The notes: generated by a model from the letters alone, not told the origin. Shown: positions 1-10,330, counted from the first letter of the stretch. The stretch: 64,000 nt of DNA from Anastrepha obliqua (GCF_027943255.1 NC_072897.1:18600044-18664043); one strand, 5' to 3'. Numbers and translations are program-made.

Positions 1-1705
1 TAAAGGGAAAATTTGATGCTTTTGTTATCTAATATTTCGTGAAATTTGGATATTCCGGGTATAGGCTTGGACGATTCCCAGGGACGAACATCCCGAATCT
101 CGTCAGCTATTTCGGATGCAGAAATATAAAAAGTGGATGTTGAAGAAACTTATGTGGCAGCAACTTTTGCGAAATCATTCGCGTTTTGGATTACAGTATT
201 GCTTCCTTGGCTACGGGCTTTTTGATTAACAAGTCTTTTTATATTGCCACCGACTCCGTCTACAACTCCCTTAGCATGGGAAGTGGCAAAATACTTCCAT
301 TCAAATTGTTTGCTATATCTTTCAGAGAGATATACCAATAACGAGACCATATAACGATTTTTAAATTCAGAAGAAGGACCATCACTCCATATAACTTCTT
401 TAATTATTTCCCCATGATCTGCTGCAAAAATTTTATCATACAAATATGTCACGAAGGCGAATATACTGTCTTTATCTTTTTCCTTTGTATCAGAGCATAT
501 CACAAAAGTTTTACATTGTGCCATGAAAAATGAAGCAGCGGTAAAAAGAGTAAAACTTTCCCTGCTCCATAAAGCTGACTGCACCTCGCTTTGATATGCG
601 CAAGAATAAGACATAGCAAAATCAATTTGAAGTATTCTTGCATGTTCATTATTTTTATCGCTTTGGAATGCTTGTGCTTGTACTCTTTTTATATTTATGT
701 GATACATGACGTATGGTAAGTCGGATATAAGGTTTTCGTGTAACTCTCCACAACTGATTTCTTCTGTCTTCAGTTTTACTCGTTGATCATCTCCTTTTTT
801 CCATTGCTTATAAATTATATTTTTTCCTGGGTCATAAGGTATTACTATTTTACTTCCATTTTTACATGTATCGCACACATTTCTCCAACAGCTGGAATCA
901 AGGGCCGTATCACAGAGAATGTTGCTCCAGTAGGAACTATTGTAGCTTATTTTCAAACACTTCAATTTTAGAATAAAATTCTCGTGAATCATACATTTGC
1001 ACTGTTCTGATGGCGTGTCTTTTAATAACAAAACATTTTTCGGTCGTAGTGCACAAAATCTAGAAAACTCTATTTTTATGTTCGGAAACTCTTCCTTAAA
1101 TATATAAAAAGCTTCTTTTAAAAATAAGGTGAGGTAGTGCTTTTGTAATGTAAGTTTTTTGCCGTTAGTCCAACAGATCATTGTGTCGTTCATGCCCGGG
1201 CATGTATAAACAATGTCTGGACGAAAGTAAAAATCGTTCACCATTTTGGTGGTTTCGTCATCGTTAATTGGTTCATTTATAGATTTATTCCTAACGTTAT
1301 CAATACTAAGTCCAAGTTTCTTTGCCACACCCGCTACAACAGCCTTTTTTTAGTGAGTGAACTGGGTAGACTTCGCATACATTTTTGTACAGCCATAGCA
1401 TACGTTTGCTTACATTTGTATGGAAAACATTCAGATTCGCAATCACCAACAATATTTGAACCAGCCTCCCTGTCTTGGGTTTGGATCAACTTTTTGGCTC
1501 TTTGGACTCTCTTTTTTTCTTTTTCGTACTTCTTCCTCTTCTGTATTTCTTCCTGGGTCATGGCTTTAGTTTTTCTTTTCCTCCACTGTTTCACTCTTTC
1601 TTTTTCGTTGTTTTTGAAATCTGGACCTTTTTTTCGTTTCTCGTGTCTCCATTTTTTATAACGTGACACGCTATGGTTGTTATTATTTTCACTAATTTTC
1701 TCCAT
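1..1705 (-). pseudogene. DDE-like transposase remnant, unclassified family
   Basis: Two minus-strand reading frames (1705-1334 and 1328-150) are halves of one gene. The first is a basic, Lys/Arg-rich N-terminus starting MEKISENNNN. The second carries an RNase H-like core, with IDFAMSYSCAYQSEVQS, then SDGPSSEFKN, then FATSHAKGVVDGVGG. These are candidate acidic residues of a DDD/DDE site and resemble a transposase-like family common in arthropod and cnidarian genomes; a Sola-type assignment is possible but unproven. The halves are separated by a one-base frame slip at a seven-T run (1345-1351, poly-A on the coding strand). A TAA at 150-152 ends the second frame, but coding-like sequence continues in the same frame to base 1, so the gene runs beyond the window. 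Inactive as it stands. The element ends were not seen. Confidence 0.6.
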
Positions 1706-1736
1706 TTTTTAGTTAAAAGAAAAACTTATATGCCGT

Positions 1737-1919
1737 GTTCGTACGGGACAAAATTTAATGACTGAATATTGAACTTATTTGGGATGCAAACTGAAATCAA
1801 TGCTTTACAAGTAAAAAGAGCACCAGTAGTTTGCTTTAAATGTAAAGTAATCGAAACAAATAAGTTACTCGGATGAGCACAAAAATAACTTACAGTGTTA
1901 AGTGCGTTCGTACGGGACA
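1737..1919. repeat. 14-bp direct repeats upstream of the transposase
   Basis: The 14-mer GTTCGTACGGGACA occurs at 1737-1750 and 1906-1919, in the same orientation, just upstream of the transposase start on the minus strand. Spaced subterminal repeats like this are often transposase-binding sites or part of a terminus. No inverted partner is visible in the window. Confidence 0.45.
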
Positions 1920-2746
1920 TCATCGAACCATTTTTTTAAAAGAGCATATCTGCGTTGTTCATAAATAAACTTTTTTTTAATATTACGTTTCAAAACGTAA
2001 AAGTTTGTTCTTTATCAGTTTCACGCTATATGTCACACATAATGAGAACTAAGCGCTTAAACTTGACCAAATTTTGATAGAAGAAAATAAAATTTTTATG
2101 AGTTGTTTTTGTTGTAAAAAAAGATACTTCAAACTGAGGTCAAGTAAAAGGTCGATGTTTATAATAAAGATTGATATATTTTAAATACATTAACACTAAT
2201 ATAGTCATCTGGAAATGTAATTTGTTCGGCGGTCGAAATTTACCATTTTCCATGGAATGCTCCAAAAACATTGAAATAACCAAACGTTTTATGTAAAAAA
2301 ACAGAAAGCTAATAATAGCTGTGAACTGAAAAGTGCGAAACCGAAAACAAAAATTTGTAAAGTGAAAACCACAGAAGACCTAAGGGTTTATATGTATAAA
2401 AATACGCGCGAACTAATACTATGAATCTGCAACAAAAAACCTAAAATAAATTATGGACAAAAACTGAGCAAGGATAATTCTGTGAAAGTGAGAAGCAGCC
2501 CTGATACAACAAAGAGGATTTTTCTGTGCTAAAAACTGTGATACGCCATAGAGGACCCTTCAACACCAGAACGAGAGCAGCTCTGTATTTAGTATAGTAA
2601 GCTATCTAATACTCGTAATTAAGAATTATAAAAATAATATTTAAGTATCCTTTTAAACATATTACGTCTTTATTTTCCCCATTAAATAAGAGGAAAAAAA
2701 TCTCTAAAAACAGTTACTTGTGCTTCAGTTAAATTTTTTTTTTTAA
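1920..2746. other. AT-rich non-coding stretch 5' of gypsy gag
   Basis: No ORF of substance. In an errantivirus the 5' LTR, primer-binding site and leader should lie here. I found neither a tRNA-Ser or tRNA-Lys type primer-binding site nor a stretch matching the 3' LTR at 25321, so the 5' LTR is probably missing or too diverged to see. Bases from about 2600 to 2746 may be leader. Confidence 0.4.
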
Positions 2747-3931
2747 ATGGCAAATCCGAATAATTTGGTAAGGCCCCCCACACTTCCCTCAAATTCCGCT
2801 CCTAGTACTTCGCAAAATGCTCAGTTAAGTTTAGACGATTTAAGAGTTCTTATTTCGGATATAGCGGCGGACGTTTTTAGAAACCAAGGACTTCAGGCTA
2901 TCCGAGAAACTCTCAATCCAAACGCTGGATTAGACAGACAGGGGGAAAATCTAAATGATATGGACGAAATACCGGACGTCGTGAAATCTTTAAAAGAATT
3001 CTCTGGGCAACCAGGAGAATTTAATTCGTGGAAGAAAAGTGTGGACAGAATTTTGACAATATACGAACCTATAAAAGGAACGCCGAAATATTACGGAATT
3101 TTGAGTGTGATCAGAAATAAAATCACTGGTAACGCTGGCATAGCGTTAGAATCTTATAATACACCGTTAAATTGGAGTGCAATCTCACAATGCTTAATCA
3201 CACATTATGGGGACAAACGTGACCTATCTACTCTGGAATATCAGATGACAACTCTGGCACAAGGTAGTAATAGCATCCAAGAATTTTACCAAAAAGTGTA
3301 CTCACATCTTTCACTAATATTGAATAGATTAGGAAGTCTTGAAATGGGTAATGAATCTCTTACTCTGCTGACAAAGGCATATAGGGACAAAGCTCTCGAC
3401 ACCTTCATTAGGGGTTTAAATGGCGACTTGCCTCGCCTCTTAGGGATCAGAGAACCGGTGGACTTGCCACAGGCTCTTCACCTTTGCCGCAAGCTGGAGA
3501 ATCAAACCTTTACCTCGAACCATGCTTACAACGGAAGATGGAAACCACCTTCACAGCAATACTCAAAGCGAAACTCTGGACAACAGCAGAAACCAATATT
3601 TCACCCACAATTAGCCTATATTCCGCAACCAAGGCAATTATTTTTTAACCAACGAGAGCAAAATAACGCGATCCCTCCTCGTCCACCTAGGTCACAGCCA
3701 AAGCCAGAACCCATGGAAGTGGACTCAAGCATGCACTCTCGTAGAATAAATTATATGAATAAGCCACAACCAAACCAACATTTTGGAAAAAGGCCACAAC
3801 AATTCGGTAATCATCAACAAGCAAAAAATCAGATAACGTACCATATTAATACGACTGGAATAACAAATGAACAACAGTTAGATGAGGATAAGCAGTTTGG
3901 CGAACCAAGTGACATCCATTTTTTAGCATGA
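2747..3931 (+). CDS. gag: Ty3/gypsy (errantivirus-type) Gag
   Basis: Unbroken 394-codon frame from an ATG after a poly-T stretch. The capsid-like region (about residues 75-240) includes EIPDVVKSLKEFSGQPGEFNSW and QEFYQKVYSHLSLILNRL. The C-terminal third is Gln/Pro/Asn-rich with a PEPMEVDSS motif typical of gypsy Gags; no CCHC zinc knuckle is visible, which is normal for errantiviruses. The Gag stop overlaps the pol start (ATGA, 3928-3931), and a slippery heptamer lies just upstream. Gag forms the particle of the retroelement. This frame looks intact, but the rest of the element is not. Confidence 0.85.
   Translation: MANPNNLVRPPTLPSNSAPSTSQNAQLSLDDLRVLISDIAADVFRNQGLQAIRETLNPNAGLDRQGENLNDMDEIPDVVKSLKEFSGQPGEFNSWKKSVDRILTIYEPIKGTPKYYGILSVIRNKITGNAGIALESYNTPLNWSAISQCLITHYGDKRDLSTLEYQMTTLAQGSNSIQEFYQKVYSHLSLILNRLGSLEMGNESLTLLTKAYRDKALDTFIRGLNGDLPRLLGIREPVDLPQALHLCRKLENQTFTSNHAYNGRWKPPSQQYSKRNSGQQQKPIFHPQLAYIPQPRQLFFNQREQNNAIPPRPPRSQPKPEPMEVDSSMHSRRINYMNKPQPNQHFGKRPQQFGNHQQAKNQITYHINTTGITNEQQLDEDKQFGEPSDIHFLA
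3919..3925 (+). promoter_or_regulatory. Probable -1 ribosomal frameshift slippery site
   Basis: The heptamer T TTT TTA sits in the Gag frame (CAT TTT TTA GCA TGA) one codon before the Gag stop. A -1 slip leads straight into the protease/pol frame. It is the canonical X XXY YYZ type used for Gag-Pol fusion in many retroelements. A downstream RNA structure was not assessed. Confidence 0.7.
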
Positions 3932-5076
3932 TAAGCTCTTCGTTGCCATATTTTGAAGTAAGGACGGAGAGCGGAAAGACGCTAAAATTTTTATTAGATA
4001 CAGGATCAAGCAAAAATTATGTTAAGCCGGAATTAGTGAGTAAGCGTATAGCAAATAAAAATCCATTTTTTGCCAGGTCAATAGTAGGCGACATAAAAAT
4101 TAGCGAGCATACATTTGTAAAACTCTTTAAGTTAGATAATAAAATAAAATTTTACCTAATGCCCTTTCTAAAAACATTCGATGGTATTTTGGGGAACGAT
4201 ACCCTTAGGGAAATAGGGGCAGTTATCTATACCAATGAAAATGATATGGTATTAAGTAATGGTTTCAAAGTAAACCTTAAGCAACTCCCGACGCAATGTG
4301 TAAATGCAATAAACATCGAAGAGGATAATTTGTCAAACGAACAAAAGAAAGGAATGAAAATAATTGCAAATACATATAGTAACCTTTTTTCAGAACCGGA
4401 TGAAAAGCTTACGTATACAACTAGAGTAGTGGGCGAAATTAGAACCACGGGAAACTCGCCTGTGTACACGAAGCTCTACCCTAACCCTGCTTCATTGAAA
4501 TCCGAAGTAGAGAGTCAAATAGAAAAGCTTCTAAAAGATGGAATCATAAGACCATCTTGGTCTCCTTTTAACTCTCCGGTATGAATAGTTCCTAAGAAAC
4601 CAGACCAAACTGGAAAAAAACAATGTAGAATGGTCATAGACTAAAAAAAAATAAATAAATAATTGGCGCGTACACTTCTGTTAGGTGTTTGGCCGAGCTC
4701 CTCCTCCTATTTGTGGTGTGCGTCTTGATGTTGTTCCACAAATGGAGGGACCTACAGTTTCAAGCCCATTCCGAACGGCAGATATTTTTAGGAGGAGCTT
4801 TTTCATGGCAGAAATACACTCGGAGGTTTGCCATTGCCTGCCGAGGGGCGACCGCTATTAGAAAAATGTTTTTATTAATTTTGCTTTCACCGAGATTCGA
4901 ACTAACGACCTCTCTGTGAATTCCGAATGGTAATCACGCACCAACCCATTCGGCTACGGCGGCCATAGACTATAGGAAGTTAAATTCAATCACAATTGCC
5001 GACAGATATCCCATTCCAGAGATTTCAGAAGTCATCTCTCAACTACGAACTAGTAATTTTTTTTCAGTTCTCGACC
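3928..5076 (+). pseudogene. pol: gypsy pol, protease and N-terminal RT (broken)
   Basis: The frame opens in -1 phase to gag. The aspartic protease has the FLLDTGSSKNYV active-site motif near residue 20, and GILGND in its second half. RT begins near residue 175 (VYTKLYPNPASLKSEVESQI). A TGA at 4582-4584 replaces the tryptophan expected after NSPV. The RT frame then continues to 4643, is interrupted by a SINE (4644-4963), resumes in frame (YRKLN motif at about 4970) and runs to SVLD at about 5075, where a Jockey/Helentron insert begins. RT resumes at 10542. Broken by the stop and both inserts. Confidence 0.85.
4644..4963 (-). mobile_element. tRNA-derived SINE, near full length
   Basis: Read on the minus strand it starts with a tRNA-like head: box A TAGCCGAATGGGT and box B GTTCGAATCTC, which form an internal RNA polymerase III promoter. 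A conserved body follows, and the 3' tail ends in GCGCCAATT plus an A/T-rich run. It interrupts the gypsy RT frame, with a 9-bp target duplication CATAGACTA at 4635-4643 and 4964-4972. The 3' tail matches the last bases of the RTE-type LINE at 50.4 kb, suggesting RTE machinery mobilises it. A second, partial copy lies at 24663. Confidence 0.85.
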
Positions 5077-7798
5077 AAAAACTTACGCATTTCACTAATC
5101 AAACTTTTTTCAAGATCAAAAACTTTGAAACTTACCACACTATTCTCCCAAGCAACAGTGCCCGAGGCGGAAATGCCGTAATTATTAGAAGCAATATTAA
5201 ACACTACGAACAAGAAAAAGTCAGCACCAATGAATTCCAAGCCACCACCATCACAATTAATGCTGGAGGTGATCTAGCATTGACAGCTGTTTATAGTCCT
5301 CCAAGGCACCAAATCAAATACGATCAATATGTCCATCTTATTGAGCGTCATAAAAAAAAATTCATTATGGGCGGTGATTTTAATGCTAAACATATCCATT
5401 GGGGATCAAGGCTAACAACCACTAAAGGAAGGGAGCTCTTCAAAGCGCTTCAACAAACAAACTGTAACACTGCATCTTCATGGATGCCAACGTATTGGCC
5501 ATCTGATCCACAAAAAAATCCGGACCTTATCGATTTCTTCATCACCAGAAAAGTCTCCAGTGCTTATCTTAATGTTGAAAATGGGCTAGACATGAATTCA
5601 GACCACTCGCCAATCTATCTAACTCTCAGCGAAACGGTAGTGTTACGTGATCCAGTTCTCAAATTAACTAGTCAATTTACCGACTGGGATTATTTCCGCA
5701 AAATGTTAGAAGAATCTGAAGACAATACGTTTCCAATGGAATCAACAACAAAGATAGATGACGAAGTTTTAAAACTGACGAGAGAAATACAACACTCTGC
5801 TTGGTCGAGCACACCTCCTTTAATGAAAATTTCCGCCGGCCACAAATACACAAAAGATATAAAAGAAATGGTGCTAAAGAAGCGAAAAATGCGGCGTAGG
5901 TGGCATCAAACAAGATCACCTGTTGATAAAGCAGCTTTGAACAAAGCAGCGAAAGATCTCAGCCATAAAATTAAAGAATACAAAAATCAATCATTTGCAA
6001 ACTACGCACAGCAATTAAATAATAAAAGAGACACAAACTACTCACTATGGAAATGCACCAAAAAGCTTAAACAGCCAGCTAACCATAATCCACCAATCAA
6101 AGTAGGCAATAATAGATGGGCGAAAACCAACATAGAAAAAGCAAACATATTTTCAGATTATCGAGCAAAAATCTTTACACCCAATAGCGACACATCACCA
6201 ATACTAAATAATGATGGCATAGCCAATGATGATTATGGCGATATAGTACCCATAACTGAAGATGAGATGTGCGCCGAGATACAAAAGTTGAAATCGAAGA
6301 AATCTCCCGGGTTTGATTTAATAACTGCCGAAGTCCTCAAACAAGTTCCACGAAACATCATTACTAAGCTAACAAACATAATGAATGCTTGCTTTAAGCT
6401 GCAATACTTTCCAATCTATTGGAAAATAGCTGATGTCATCATGATTCTAAAACCAGGAAAGCCTCCAAACGATGTAGCATCATATCGTCCAATTTCACTG
6501 TTGCCCATCTTGTCAAAACTGTTGGAAAAATGTTTGATAAAGCGCCTGAGCAATATCATAGAAAATAAACAAATAATACCAACACACCAATTTGAATTTC
6601 GCGCGCGCCACTCAACTATTGACCAAATTCACAGATTAACTCGTATCATCGAGAACACATTTGAAGAAAAAAATGTCTGTTCGGCTGTATTTCTCGATGT
6701 CTCTAAAGCTTTCGATAAAGTATGTCATGCTGGCCTGCTGTGGAAAATAAAGAATGTACTGCCAACAAAATGTTTTAATATCTTAAAAACCTACCTGTTT
6801 GAGCGCTATTTTCGCGTCAGGTACGAAGATGAGTTCTCTGAACTGAAAGAGATAAAAGCTGGTGTGCCGAAAGGAAGTGTGCTTGGACCTCTTCTCTATC
6901 TACTTTTTACTCACGACTTGCCAAACAGCAGAATTTGCTTTATAGCAACATTTGCTGATGATACTGCAATATTAACCGTCGGAAAGACAGAAATAGAGTA
7001 TACTACACAACTGCAGCTTGCTATCAATAAAATATATAATTGGACAGATAAATGGCACATTAAACTGAACGAAACAAAGTCTGTACACATCAACTTTATA
7101 AACAAAAAGATTAACTATCTGCCAATATACATAAACAGCATTAAAGTACCATACTCTAATACAGCAAAGTATCTAGGTATGACGCTCGACACGAAACTTA
7201 GGTGGAGTGCGCACGTGAAAAAGAAAAGAGAAGAACTGGACCTAAAATTCCAAAATATGCATTGGCTAATGGGTAAGCAATCAGCGTTATCCGCACCCAA
7301 CAAGATACTGCTTTACAAACAAATTCTCAAACCTCTCTGGACCTATGGGATTCAGCTATGGGGTTGCACCAGCTATAGTAACACAGCGCATATACAAAGA
7401 TTTCAGAATAAGGCACTCAAGCATGCAGTTTGCGCTCCATGGTATATTAGGACGCAAGATCTAGAACGTGACCTCAATATTGATTCGGTTACGGCAACCA
7501 TAAAGAAATTTGCAAAGTCGCACGCAGAGCGACTAAGCAAGCATGTGAACAATGAAGCCTTGATTCTTAACGATAATACAAAATGGAAGCGAAGGCTCAA
7601 ACGTAAAACACCTCTAGATTTAAACTAATTAATAAATAAAAATCAGTTAAAAGTATGAATTGTATTTTGCTGAGGATTAACTCAAATTATTTGTTGTAAC
7701 AAAACTCCACAAAACTTGCTCGTTAATATATATATGAAATGTTATACTAGTTGCAATGCAAATACTAATAATAAAAAAAAAAAAAAAAAAAAAAAAAA
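5077..7798 (+). mobile_element. Jockey-clade LINE, 5'-truncated
   Basis: The insert interrupts the gypsy RT frame. It starts inside the endonuclease domain, so it lacks 5' UTR, ORF1 and the start of ORF2, as expected of incomplete reverse transcription. It ends in a 26-base poly(A) run (7773-7798). The 11-bp target duplication AGTTCTCGACC occurs at 5066-5076 and again at 10542-10552, beyond a Helentron-like element lodged in the poly(A) tail. The 3' UTR (7629-7772) is AT-rich. Confidence 0.85.
5082..7628 (+). pseudogene. Jockey ORF2, endonuclease-RT (5'-truncated)
   Basis: An open frame without internal stops that reads in phase from the flanking gypsy RT into Jockey at about 5082. APE-type endonuclease motifs: NSARGG, GGDFNAKHIHWGS and MNSDHSPI. 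RT motifs: KKSPGFD, ADVIMILKPGKPPN, SYRPISLLPILSK, FLDVSKAFD, GVPKGSVLGPLLY and the FADD active site at about 6950-6962. The C-terminal region holds AKYLGMTLDTKLRW and VKKKREEL. One likely RT substitution is QFEFRARHS, where a glycine is usual. The enzyme would nick DNA and prime reverse transcription of its RNA, but with the 5' part missing it cannot be an active unit. Confidence 0.85.
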
Positions 7799-7921
7799 TA
7801 CCAGTCTAACGGTAAGACAAACTGAGAGAGAATGAGACGAAAGCAGCATTAGGGGCGGGATAATTATAGGTTCATTATAATATTGCTATAAAGTTCATAT
7901 TTTATTTTCTTCATTTTATTA

Positions 7922-8040
7922 TTATTCATCCTCAATGTTTTCAATTTCAACAAATGATACGAGTGGCTTATGATAGCTAAAATATGATACAAATGCTTTG
8001 GTTTCGATGTTGTCAAAAAAAATACCAAAACGGACCGAAG
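7922..8040 (-). pseudogene. Helentron endonuclease C-terminal fragment
   Basis: The minus strand encodes FFDNIETKAFVSYFSYHKPLV through FVEIENIEDE and a stop at 7922-7924. This matches the C-terminal end of the endonuclease fragment at 11.04-11.38 kb. Upstream of it the frame runs into U2-array spacer, so only about 35 codons remain. Equivalent remnants lie at about 32790-32925 and 37845-37980 in the other two elements. Confidence 0.6.
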
Positions 8041-8150
8041 AAACAGACTTACAAAATTTCTTCCATTTTCGTCTACTTGTATTCATATAAAAATTTATGT
8101 CTCTTCCCACCAGAGCTAAATGTATTAGTATATTTCTTCTTGTATTTATT

Positions 8151-8327
8151 CAAGGCCGAAATCCCGGCGGTACTGCAATACCGGGCCAACCCGTGGCAGA
8201 GGTGGACCAAGCCCTTAAAACACTCCGCCCATTTCCAAAAATCAGTTTAACATTTGTTGTCCTCCGATGGAGGATCTATCAGATGTTAAGCTACACTTTG
8301 ATCTTAGCCATAAGGCCGAGAAGCGAT
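8151..8327 (-). ncRNA. U2 snRNA-derived copy A (16-nt deletion)
   Basis: The reverse complement begins ATCGCTTCTCGGCCTTATGG, the U2 snRNA 5' end. It retains the Sm-type site (GATTTTTGG) and the 3' stem-loops (GGGTTGGCCCGGTATTGCAG...). About 16 nt after GTGTAG are missing, so the branch-point recognition sequence GUAGUA reads GUAGCU and stem-loop IIa is cut. It is the least damaged of the eight copies and its promoter is in place. Not expected to work in splicing. Confidence 0.9.
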
Positions 8328-8375
8328 AACCATACACAACCAACAAACTCAATATATTTTCAATATATTTTCTAA

Positions 8376-8393
8376 TAAACCTTTTGAGAATTA
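8376..8393 (-). promoter_or_regulatory. PSEA-like snRNA promoter element of U2 copy A
   Basis: Read on the minus strand the site is TAATTCTCAAAAGGTTTA, similar to the Drosophila PSEA of snRNA genes. It lies about 49-66 nt upstream of the U2 start, close to the usual spacing. The same sequence recurs beside the other U2 copies, for example 10233-10250. Identification is by resemblance and position. Confidence 0.55.
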
Positions 8394-9110
8394 CACGCTC
8401 ACAAAAATTAATGTACGAAATATTTATACCGATTCACTTAAACTGACTTTCAGTATCTAAACCAAACATAGAAAAGCCAAAAAGCAACGGCGAGCTGTTT
8501 GATTTCATGTTCGTGCCTGTGTATGTGCATTTGTGCGTTCATATCGCCACAGTGCATGACTACCAGCCTTGGCTGAGCACAGTAAGAAAATGTATTCGAG
8601 CGTATATATGTATGTATGTACGTAAGTGTGTTTGTACGATTGTGCTCTGCGCTCAGCTTTGTGTCGATTTTACTGTGCGCTGCGCAAGTTAGGGTATTCT
8701 TGCAGAATTTAAAGATGATTCACACACTGTCGACCGACTGGGTACAGTTGTCACAAGTGATGATATTTATAATTTTTATATGAAAAATCAAGGCGAATCT
8801 TTTGGAGGTGGTAGCAATAACACAGCTGATTTGTTATTTTTTTCTGCCGCCGTGTACATTTGGATGTCAACATAAAATTGAATTACGAAACGTTTTACTT
8901 AGCTTAGTGTATGAATTCACCTTGGAAAAAATTCAATTTTCTTCTATAATCAATTTTAATAAAAAAAACTGTTTTCAATAAATAATCAGAAATGTCCTGC
9001 AATGCAAATTAAAAAAAAAATTCCATTTTCGTCTACTTGTATTCATATAAAAATTTATGTCTCTTCCCACCAAAGCTAAATGTATTAATATATTTCTTCT
9101 TGTATTTATT
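8394..9110 (-). repeat. U2 array spacer unit
   Basis: About 0.7 kb between U2 copies, repeated almost identically at 9275-10034, 33133-33868 and 38189-38927. The repeat period is about 0.92-0.96 kb in element 1 and about 0.86 kb in elements 2 and 3. It holds the promoter side of one U2 and the 3' flank of the next. The small ORF in it (FVPVYVHLCVHIATVHDYQP) is conserved only because the spacer is duplicated. Tandem U2 genes with spacers of this size are how host U2 arrays are often built. Confidence 0.75.
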
Positions 9111-9274
9111 CAAGGCCGAAATCCCAGCGGTACTGCAATACCGCGCCAACCCGTGGCAGAGGTGGAGAGCAAGCCCCTAAAACACTCCGCCCATTTCCAA
9201 AAATCAGTTTAACATTTGTTGTCCTCCGATGGAGGATCTATCAGATGTTAAGCTGATAAAAACAGATACCACAC
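9111..9274 (-). ncRNA. U2 snRNA-derived copy B (5'-truncated)
   Basis: Matches U2 from about nucleotide 32 to the 3' end: stem-loop II region, Sm site and 3' stem-loops. The first 30 or so bases, including the U6-pairing region, are replaced by unrelated sequence. The branch-point recognition bases read GUGGUA rather than GUAGUA. A PSEA-like box remains close upstream (near 9300). Copies E and H share these features. Confidence 0.88.
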
Positions 9275-10034
9275 TACCTAGTCAATAGATTTTCTAATAA
9301 ACCTTTTGAGAATTACACGCTCACAAAAATTAATGTACGAAATATTTATACCGATTCACTTAAACTGACTTTCAGTATCTAAACCAAACATAGAAAAGCC
9401 AAAAAGCAACGGCGAGCTGTTTGATTTCATGTTCGTGCCTGTGTATGTGCATTTGTGCGTTCATATCGCCACAGTGCATGACTACCAGCCTTGGCTGAGC
9501 ACAGTAAGAAAATGTATTCGAGCGTATATATGTATGTATGTACGTAAGTGTGTTTGTACGATTGTGCTCTGCGCTCAGCTTTGTGTCGATTTTACTGTGC
9601 GCTGCGCAAGTTAGGGTATTCTTGCAGAATTTAAAGATGATTCACACACTGTCGACCGACTGGGTACAGTTGTCACAAGTGATGATATTTATAATTTTTA
9701 TATGAAAAATCAAGGCGAATCTTTTGGAGGTGGTAGCAATAACACAGCTGTTTTGTTATTTTTTTCTGCCGCCGTGTATATTTGGATGTCAACATAAAAT
9801 TGAATTACGAAACGTTTTACTTAGCTTAGTGTATGAATTCACCTTGGAAAAAATTCAATTTTCTTCTATAATCAATTTTAATAAAAAAAACTGTTTTCAA
9901 TAAATAATCAGAAATGTCCTGCAATGCAAATTTCAAAAAAAAAATTCCATTTTCGTCTACTTGTATTCATATAAAAATTTATGTCTCTTCTCACCAAAGC
10001 TAAATGTATTAGTATATTTCTTCTTGTATTTATT

Positions 10035-10187
10035 CAAGGCCGAAATCCCGGCGGTACTGTAATACCGGGCCAACCCGTGGCAGAGGTGGACCAAGCCCTT
10101 AAAACACTCCGCCCATTTCCAAAAATCAGTTTAACATTTATTGTCCTCCGATAGAGGATCTATCAGATGTTAAGCTGATAAGATAAC
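10035..10187 (-). ncRNA. U2 snRNA-derived copy C (5' deletion)
   Basis: The U2 3' two-thirds are intact to TTATCAGCTTAAC. About 45 bases of the 5' domain, including the branch-point recognition sequence, are missing, and the initial ATC appears joined to TTATCAG. The normal upstream flank and PSEA-like box (10233-10250) follow. It is the last U2 copy before the 5' end of Helentron-like element 1. Confidence 0.88.
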
Positions 10188-10330
10188 CATACACAACCAA
10201 CAAACTCAATACATTTTCAATGCATTTTCTAATAAACCTTTTGAGAATTACACGCTCACAAAAATTATTTATATCAACATATAATATAACGCTTCGTGAC
10301 TAAATAACTTTTAGGCCAGCGTCTACAGCA

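Noticed and set aside
1353..1661. Hydrophobic plus-strand ORFs opposite the transposase start
   Set aside because: Phe/Leu-rich reading of the complement of a Lys/Arg-rich coding region; a shadow frame.
2400..2746. 5' LTR of the gypsy element
   Set aside because: No match to the LTR at 25321 and no primer-binding site seen; left as non-coding.
8151..8327. Functional U2 snRNA gene
   Set aside because: The branch-point recognition site and stem-loop IIa are deleted; all other copies are more damaged.
8507..8692. Identical 61-codon ORFs at 8507-8692 and 9429-9614 (FVPVYVHLCVHIATVHDYQP), also inside longer frames at 32860-33384 and 37916-38440
   Set aside because: They lie in the U2 array spacer and upstream flank and are conserved only because the unit is duplicated. 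The longer frames run through antisense U2 sequence.
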